From Flavobacteriaceae bacterium (GTDB lineage Bacteria > Bacteroidota > Bacteroidia > Flavobacteriales > Flavobacteriaceae): 64,000 bases of DNA. Made by a program: the position numbers and the translations under genes. How positions within the stretch are numbered: the first letter of the stretch is position 1; each line of letters starts with the position of its first letter. Positions 59,009-64,000 of this stretch are shown here, piece after piece. The stretch lies in assembly GCA_025800395.1 (NCBI GenBank), contig JAOXRU010000012.1, forward strand, positions 1 through 64,000. The letters run 5' to 3'. The notes below the pieces were generated by a model, which saw only the letters and a program-made list of their open reading frames with translations, was not told the DNA's origin and made no database searches.

Positions 59009-61813
59009 TTAGAAATTCACCATATGCCCAGATCCTGGTTTGTTGGTCATTGGTTTCAATGGTGGTGCAAACTGGGTGAGTGCAATGCCTTCTATAGCGG
59101 TTTTGTATTCTTCTATAGTCGGTATTCTACCCAATATGGCAGACAATACTACCACTGGGGTAGAAGCCAATAGGGACTCTCCTTTTTTGCGATCGGAATC
59201 TTTTACCACACGACCCTGAAATAGGCGGGTAGAGGTAGCCATCACGGTATCTCCTTTTTCTGCTTTTTCTTGGTTCCCCATACAAAGGTTACAACCAGGA
59301 CGCTCTAGGTACAATATATTGTCGTACTCGGTGCGTGCCGTATTTTTGGGTGCGGCATCGTCAAACTCAAAGCCAGAGTATTTTTGAAGAATTTCCCAAT
59401 CGCCTTCTTCTTTCAATTCGTCGATGATATTGTAGGTAGGAGCAGTGACTACTAATGGCGCTTGGAAAGCCACCTTGTCGTGCTCCTTCTCTAGGTTGCG
59501 CAGCATTTTGGCAACGATTTTGATATCTCCTTTGTGTACCATACAAGAGCCCACAAATCCTAAGTCTACTTCTTTTTTGCCTTGGTAATACGACAATTCT
59601 CTTATCGTATCGTGGGTATAGCGCTTGGATACATCGTCGTTGTGCACGTCCGGATCTGCTATCATAGGCTCGTCTATAATATTGAGATCTACCACAAACT
59701 CTGCATAGTATTTGGCGTTTTCGTCTGGTGCCAATGGTGGCTTTTCTCCAGAGCGAATCTCCGCTATGCGCTTGTTGGCTTTGTCTATAAGACCTTGTAG
59801 GACTTGCTTCTCATTGTCCATGCCTTTTTCGATCATGATCTGGATACGGCTCTTGGCAATTTCCAAAGATTCGATAAGGGTATCTGGCTGTGAAATACAT
59901 ATAGATGCCTTGGCTTTCATCTCTGCAGTCCAATCGGTAAAGGTAAATGCCTGATCTGCCAATAGGGTGCCGATATGTACTTCTATAATGCGCCCTTGGA
60001 ATACGTTTTCACCTTTAAACTCCTTTAGCATCTGCTGTTGGGTAGCGTGTACCACATCGCGGAAGTCCATATGTTCTTTCATTTCGCCTTTGAAAGTTAC
60101 TTTTACCGACTCTGGTATGGGCATAGAGGCTTCGCCTGTGGCCAATGCCAAAGCTACCGTACCACTATCTGCTCCAAATGCTACTCCCTTAGACATACGG
60201 GTGTGCGAATCCCCTCCGATGATAATGGCCCAATCGTCTATAGTAATATCGTTGAGTACCTTGTGTATCACATCAGTCATCGCATGATAGCTATGCTTAG
60301 GGTCTCTAGCGGTAATCAGTCCAAAATCGTTCATAAATTTCATCAATCGAGGAATATTCTCTTGCGATTTTAAATCCCAAACCGATGCCGTATGACATCC
60401 CGACTGGTATCCAGCATCTACTATAGGAGAAATTACCGTGGCAGCCATCATTTCTAGCTCCTGAGAAGTCATCAGTCCCGTAGTATCCTGAGAGCCTACA
60501 ATATTGACCTCTGCGCGTACGTAGGATCCGGCATGCAATACTGCGCCAGATGTGCCTACGGCGTTTTTGTTGAATATTTTTTCTACTGCAGTTAACCCTT
60601 GTCCTTCATGAGAAATCTCTTTGGATGGTGCATATACTACAGGCATGTCTACCCCTAGGGTAGTGGCAGCAAAGGCTTGTAATTTTTTGCCAAATACAAC
60701 AGCATAAGACCCACCAGCCTTCATAAACTCCATCTTTTGGGCAGTGAAGGCCGAGGAAACATCCATTACTTCCTCTCCGTCTTTGTATAATTTCTTGGCC
60801 TTGGTGTCTATGGTAAGTACGGTACCAGTGTCTATAGAATAGGTTTGTTTTAATACCGCTTCTCCGTCTTCGTCTACGATCAAATTGCCGTCTGCATCAA
60901 ACTGTTTTACCCAGTTTTTCAAATCCAAACCTATACCACCAGTTACCCCTACTGTAGTAAGGAATATCGGAGAGATACCATTGGTGCCCGCTACTACTGG
61001 TGCAATATTGATAAAAGGTACATACGGACTAGAAGGCTTCCCGATCCATAGGGCTACATTGTTTACCCCCGACATACGAGAAGAACCAACTCCCATGGTG
61101 CCTTTCTCGGCGATAAGCATTACGCGCTTATCCGGATGTTGTTCTTTTAATGCCAATAAGGCTTGTTGTTGTTCTTTGTTGTGCTCAAACATGCATTGCC
61201 CATGCAATTCCCTGTCCGAACGAGAGTGTGCATCACTACCTGGCGATAGCAAATCGGTAGAAATATCTCCAATACCTGCAACAAAGGTTACCAATTCAAT
61301 CTTCTCTGGTAAATCTGGTAGTTTGGTAAAGAATTCTGCCTGAGCATAACTTTCCAATATGTCTTTGGCGATAGCATTGTCTGCTTTGTAAGCTTGCTCC
61401 AAACGCTCCATATCGGCTTCATACAAAAATACTTGTGTTTTGAGAACTGTAGCTGCTTGCTGTGCTATGGCAGCGTCTGCGCCCAAAGCTAAATCCAATA
61501 AAACGGCTACGGATGGACCACCTTTCATGTGTGATAGCTGCTCAAAGGCATCCGAAGGGGGGATTTCTTTTAGGCGACTTTCTCCAAGAATAATTTCCTT
61601 TAGAAAGGCCGCTTTTACCTTAGCGGCACTCGTAGTACCAGGCAAAACATTGTAAAGGAAGAATTGTAGAGAAGCAGCTCTGTGCTCGTGGTTCTCATCT
61701 TTGATCTGAGTAATGATTTCTTCCAATAGTTCCGCACCATCTATAGGCTTTGCATGTAGACCTTGGTCTTTTCTCGTATCAATTTCTTTTAAATATTCTG
61801 TGTACTTACTCAT
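59009..61813 (-). CDS. acnB: Aconitate hydratase B (bifunctional 2-methylisocitrate dehydratase)
   Basis: A 934-residue TCA-cycle enzyme converting citrate to isocitrate via a 4Fe-4S cluster. The AcnB-type N-terminal helical (HEAT-like) domain (about 1-160) is present, followed by the swivel domain and the catalytic domains. Cluster Cys residues lie in GCHTASVW (about 480) and RPGCNLCMGN (about 845); GDSHTRMSKGVAFGADSG is also typical. In other bacteria AcnB without its cluster binds mRNA. The long upstream gap (61814-62333) may carry a promoter with a palindrome at 62236-62253. No other TCA gene is adjacent. Confidence 0.96.
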   Translation of the reverse strand: MSKYTEYLKEIDTRKDQGLHAKPIDGAELLEEIITQIKDENHEHRAASLQFFLYNVLPGTTSAAKVKAAFLKEIILGESRLKEIPPSDAFEQLSHMKGGPSVAVLLDLALGADAAIAQQAATVLKTQVFLYEADMERLEQAYKADNAIAKDILESYAQAEFFTKLPDLPEKIELVTFVAGIGDISTDLLSPGSDAHSRSDRELHGQCMFEHNKEQQQALLALKEQHPDKRVMLIAEKGTMGVGSSRMSGVNNVALWIGKPSSPYVPFINIAPVVAGTNGISPIFLTTVGVTGGIGLDLKNWVKQFDADGNLIVDEDGEAVLKQTYSIDTGTVLTIDTKAKKLYKDGEEVMDVSSAFTAQKMEFMKAGGSYAVVFGKKLQAFAATTLGVDMPVVYAPSKEISHEGQGLTAVEKIFNKNAVGTSGAVLHAGSYVRAEVNIVGSQDTTGLMTSQELEMMAATVISPIVDAGYQSGCHTASVWDLKSQENIPRLMKFMNDFGLITARDPKHSYHAMTDVIHKVLNDITIDDWAIIIGGDSHTRMSKGVAFGADSGTVALALATGEASMPIPESVKVTFKGEMKEHMDFRDVVHATQQQMLKEFKGENVFQGRIIEVHIGTLLADQAFTFTDWTAEMKAKASICISQPDTLIESLEIAKSRIQIMIEKGMDNEKQVLQGLIDKANKRIAEIRSGEKPPLAPDENAKYYAEFVVDLNIIDEPMIADPDVHNDDVSKRYTHDTIRELSYYQGKKEVDLGFVGSCMVHKGDIKIVAKMLRNLEKEHDKVAFQAPLVVTAPTYNIIDELKEEGDWEILQKYSGFEFDDAAPKNTARTEYDNILYLERPGCNLCMGNQEKAEKGDTVMATSTRLFQGRVVKDSDRKKGESLLASTPVVVLSAILGRIPTIEEYKTAIEGIALTQFAPPLKPMTNKPGSGHMVNF

Positions 61814-62333
61814 AATAATTGTTCTTTTAATGTCCTGTTTTATGATGCTTTATATTCTAAGCAACTTCCTTGTGCTAAAAATAAATCGCCCCTATGCAGC
61901 CATATAACCCATGGTCGCAATAGATCTACGATGATATCTTGTGTTTTTAGTTTAGCACTTGCTGTGGAAAACAAGCTTAAAGTTCTTTTGGTTGGGTAAG
62001 AAACGCCGATTGCGATTCTCGGTTGGGTAAATAAAGTTAATAAGAATGTTATTGACATCATAAATTTACGCTTCCCTTCTACAAGCGGTTCTATTCTTGT
62101 ATGAAGGCGGGTAAAATTAGTAAAATTCTATGAATTAAATCCCCTCTAAAACCTTATACTAAGGAATATTCGCTTGTTTGGAAGCGTTATAAATAATGGT
62201 GTTCCTAGTGGGTAGGGTTGCAAATTATCAAAGTTGTAATTACAGCTGTAATTTTTGAAAAGGAGATAATTTGTAGAGATGTTTTTTGTTGAATTGATAA
62301 AAACTGAAAAGCGTTTACTGGCTCTTAAAGTTA
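61814..62333. other. Intergenic stretch between acnB and the sulfurtransferase gene
   Basis: This 520-bp gap contains no supported gene. It holds a palindrome (62236-62253) and a patch with direct repeat ttggttgggtaa (about 61989-62000 and 62021-62030). It should carry the acnB promoter and leader; a matching -7 box could not be placed with confidence. Confidence 0.45.
62236..62253. promoter_or_regulatory. Interlocked palindrome TGTAATTACA / AATTACAGCTGTAATT
   Basis: Perfect palindrome AATTACAGCTGTAATT (62238-62253) overlaps another, TGTAATTACA (62236-62245), so TGTAATT occurs twice as a direct repeat 11 bp apart. Such an arrangement suits a dimeric regulator. It sits 80 bases beyond the sulfurtransferase stop and 425 bases upstream of acnB. 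Confidence 0.35.
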
Positions 62334-63143
62334 TTATTCAGGAAATAAGGTTGCCCATTCGGTCCATGAACCGTCGTATATTTTCATGTTTTTGAAGCCT
62401 ATGCTCGCTGCGGCGGCGTATAGCACACAAGCGGTAACTCCAGAACCGCAGCTACACCAGATTTCTTTGTCTTCATAGGGTTCGAATATAGCATATAGTT
62501 GGTTTTGTGGTAGGATGCGCCCGTTTTCTCGTAGGAGACTGGAATAAGGGATGTTGAAGGAGTTAGGAATATGGCCACTGCGCAATCCTTCTCGGGGTTC
62601 GGCTACTCTGGCATGAAAACGATCGGCCGAACGGGCATCCAATATCGCAATATTGGGGTCCTCTATGGCGGCCTCTAGTTGCTTGCAATCTACCAGTGCA
62701 TCGGGAACACGGTTTACGGTATAATTGCTTCTTTCGAACTTCATAGGGATGTCTCGCAATTCCCAATCGCCCCGTTCGGATCGGAAGTAGTACAAGCCCC
62801 CATCTAGTATATAGCATTGTTCGTGGCCAAATTGTTTGAAAAGAAACCATATGCGGGCAGCACTATACAATCCTTTGTCGTCGTATATGACCACGGTTTG
62901 TTCTTTGCGTATGCCCAAGTTGCGTACCGTCTCCTCAAAGCGCTCCGCACTGGGAAATGTATTGGGAAATCGCCCCTCGGGATCAGAAAAGGCTTTGAAA
63001 TCCACCAAAGTGGCGCCTACAATTTTTCTGGCTGTAAGCATACTCTCCTCAGTGACTACCTTCGGAATACTGGCGTCTAAGATTCTTACATTTTCATGGG
63101 AGGTATGGGCATTTACCCAAGCGGCTGATACAAATACATGCAT
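62334..63143 (-). CDS. 3-mercaptopyruvate/thiosulfate sulfurtransferase (two rhodanese domains)
   Basis: A 269-residue enzyme that transfers sulfur from mercaptopyruvate or thiosulfate to a thiol acceptor. Two rhodanese domains (about 1-130 inactive, and 150-269 active) are seen. The catalytic loop CGSGVTA in EIWCSCGSGVTACVLY matches the SseA mercaptopyruvate type (thiosulfate enzymes have CRKG-type loops). DARSADRFHARVAEPREGLRSGHIP is the conserved region before it. No signal peptide is seen. Monocistronic. Confidence 0.9.
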   Translation of the reverse strand: MHVFVSAAWVNAHTSHENVRILDASIPKVVTEESMLTARKIVGATLVDFKAFSDPEGRFPNTFPSAERFEETVRNLGIRKEQTVVIYDDKGLYSAARIWFLFKQFGHEQCYILDGGLYYFRSERGDWELRDIPMKFERSNYTVNRVPDALVDCKQLEAAIEDPNIAILDARSADRFHARVAEPREGLRSGHIPNSFNIPYSSLLRENGRILPQNQLYAIFEPYEDKEIWCSCGSGVTACVLYAAAASIGFKNMKIYDGSWTEWATLFPE

Positions 63144-63254
63144 TTTTCTATTTTTTTAATTAAACAATTTCTTACCACTATTTACGATATGGGAGCTATC
63201 GTTGTTGCTTGCAACATTGCAGTTGCATTGCCAGCATTGCCATTGCATTGCCAT

Positions 63255-63274
63255 CGGAAGGATATATCCTTCCG
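63255..63274. repeat. 20-bp perfect palindrome
   Basis: CGGAAGGATATATCCTTCCG, followed by TTAGCGATG, about 310 bases before the transposase start. It is a candidate REP hairpin for the neighbouring RAYT enzyme. Confidence 0.6.
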
Positions 63275-63280
63275 TTAGCG

Positions 63281-63431
63281 ATGTTGTTTCGCTTTTCGCT
63301 TTTCGCTTTCGCTTTTCGCTTTCGCTTTTCGCTTTCGCTTTTCGCTTTCGCTTTTCGCTTTGGCTTTCGTTTTTCGCTTTTCGCTTTGGCTTTCGTTTTT
63401 CGCTTTTCGCTTTTCGCTTTGGCTTTCGTTT
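63281..63431. repeat. Minisatellite of CGCTTTT-type units
   Basis: Tandem 13-base units CGCTTTTCGCTTT (about four copies) change into 26-base units that add GGCTTTCGTTTTT (three copies, the last irregular). Such tracts grow by slippage. On the minus strand the sequence encodes Lys/Arg/Glu/Ser repeats, without evidence of translation. Confidence 0.8.
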
Positions 63432-63586
63432 AAACAAAATTAAAGAAATTTTATTAAGGAGGTTCGTCGAAATTAAACACGCGCTTACCGAAATAAAACG
63501 GTGTGTTTGTCGAATAAAAAACATAATAATGGTAGTTATCACTATGTTTATTAGGAGAAGTGCTATGATGAAAAAGAGAACAGCTT

Positions 63587-64000
63587 ATGAATCTAGGGTT
63601 GCGATTATCAAATTGGGACTATCGTTCGGCAGCCAGTTATTTTGTGAGTTTTAATACTAAGAAGCGGCGGCCTTATTTTGGTGCCATACATGATGGAAAA
63701 GTAGTATTGTCATCTGTAGGATGTATTGCAGATGTGCTTTGGCGCGTGCAGAAGCATCTACGGGATGATATTGTTCTAGGAACCTATATAGTAATGCCCG
63801 ATCATTTTCATGGCATTCTTCGAATAGAACATGATGAACTTTTGAAAGATAGTAGAGAAGAGAATCTGGGAACAAACCGATTTCAAAATCCAGGGAAACG
63901 TTCCCTATCCAGTATTATAGGTACGTATAAAGCGGCAGTAAGTCGGGAATCCCATCGCTTGGGTTTTGAAATGGCTTGGCAAATAGGCTTTCATTCCAAT
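63587..64000 (+). CDS. REP-associated tyrosine transposase (RAYT), cut by window edge
   Basis: From ATG 63587 (an in-frame stop lies at 63569) a frame of at least 138 codons runs off the window. It encodes MNLGLRLSNWDYRSAASYFV, then GTYIVMPDHFHGIL with the HxH (HUH) nuclease motif (about 82-86), and SLSSIIGTYKAAVSR, all typical of the Y1 transposase family of RAYT type. These single-strand nucleases act on REP palindromes and are usually domesticated rather than freely mobile. The C-terminus is missing. A frame in a different phase over this region (starting at the minisatellite) is false. Confidence 0.8.
   Translation, partial: MNLGLRLSNWDYRSAASYFVSFNTKKRRPYFGAIHDGKVVLSSVGCIADVLWRVQKHLRDDIVLGTYIVMPDHFHGILRIEHDELLKDSREENLGTNRFQNPGKRSLSSIIGTYKAAVSRESHRLGFEMAWQIGFHSN

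Larger units (their letters stand above)
63144..63586. repeat. Low-complexity stretch beside the transposase
   Basis: It holds five CATTGC copies (about 63213-63252), the perfect palindrome CGGAAGGATATATCCTTCCG (63255-63274), and the minisatellite 63281-63431. Frames across it encode only Phe/Arg/Lys/Glu repeats on either strand and are rejected. This flank may be the REP-like substrate of the transposase. Confidence 0.5.

Noticed and set aside
61840-62061. 73-codon minus-strand frame upstream of acnB
   Set aside because: No family features; probably part of the acnB leader region.
63281-63431. Possible CRISPR array
   Set aside because: Units are contiguous with no unique spacers of constant length and no cas genes nearby.
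63156-63654. Long repetitive frames on both strands (Phe/Arg or Lys/Arg/Glu repeats)
   Set aside because: They are the direct translation of the minisatellite; the plus-strand frame also runs into the transposase gene in the wrong phase.
1-64000. tRNA and rRNA genes
   Set aside because: No cloverleaf with a GTTCRA T-arm and no conserved rRNA stretch was noticed by eye on either strand; a tRNAscan-type search would be decisive.

Overview
The window looks like a chromosomal segment of a marine-type member of the Flavobacteriaceae (Bacteroidota). The base composition is AT-rich. Several promoters match the Bacteroidota TTG / TAnnTTTG pattern. Gene types typical of the group are present: fused CcoN-CcoO oxidase, DUF5606, DUF4105, DUF2795, SusC-like beta-barrel receptor, SecA without a zinc tail, PduO-type adenosyltransferase, MeaB. 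No rRNA, tRNA or CRISPR array was seen. No genus can be assigned from the sequence alone.

Left third (1-20 kb): mostly housekeeping. dapD (lysine and peptidoglycan precursor), ruvX-def-DUF5606 (one operon with a clear promoter), a DinB / NRDE / ATP-grasp group with a frameshifted small membrane gene, a periplasmic SGNH hydrolase, a serine/threonine dehydratase, mazG, a MATE pump operon with a PAP2 phosphatase, a cold-shock gene, meaB, and two separate ECF sigma modules. The first sigma module carries a membrane protein and a DUF4097-like exported protein. The second faces two tandem paralogous small membrane genes.

Middle (20-45 kb): two paralogous tiny secreted proteins with matching promoters and leaders; an operon of sterol desaturase, M14 carboxypeptidase and amidohydrolase; secA with DUF2795, a cobalamin adenosyltransferase and an overlooked 47-residue membrane protein; an ABC-F ATPase and a DUF4105 protein; pssA; the conserved kdsD-tatC-AhpD-like-lptB block divergent from recQ; a TonB-dependent receptor.

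Respiratory island (44.2-54.7 kb): a Crp/Fnr regulator, a two-domain universal stress protein, the copper ATPase CcoI, and ccoS-ccoNO-ccoQ-ccoP-ccoG-ccoH-SafE. Together they make and mature a high-affinity cbb3 cytochrome oxidase. Three promoters (uspA, ccoI, ccoS) carry the same RTGAY-N4-GTCAT palindrome at exactly the same distance from a TAnnTTTG box, which defines a small Crp/Fnr-type regulon.

Right end (54.7-64 kb): an accessory stretch with a lipoprotein beside a possible cell-wall-active protein, several hypothetical genes, and a striking chain of ACCTAT/ATAGGT palindromes. It is followed by acnB, a mercaptopyruvate sulfurtransferase, a low-complexity minisatellite and a partial REP-associated tyrosine transposase at the window edge. 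Three dispersed repeat families are scattered between genes: a hairpin-ended element, a MITE-like element with 19-bp terminal inverted repeats, and a short 'aaatggtat' element.
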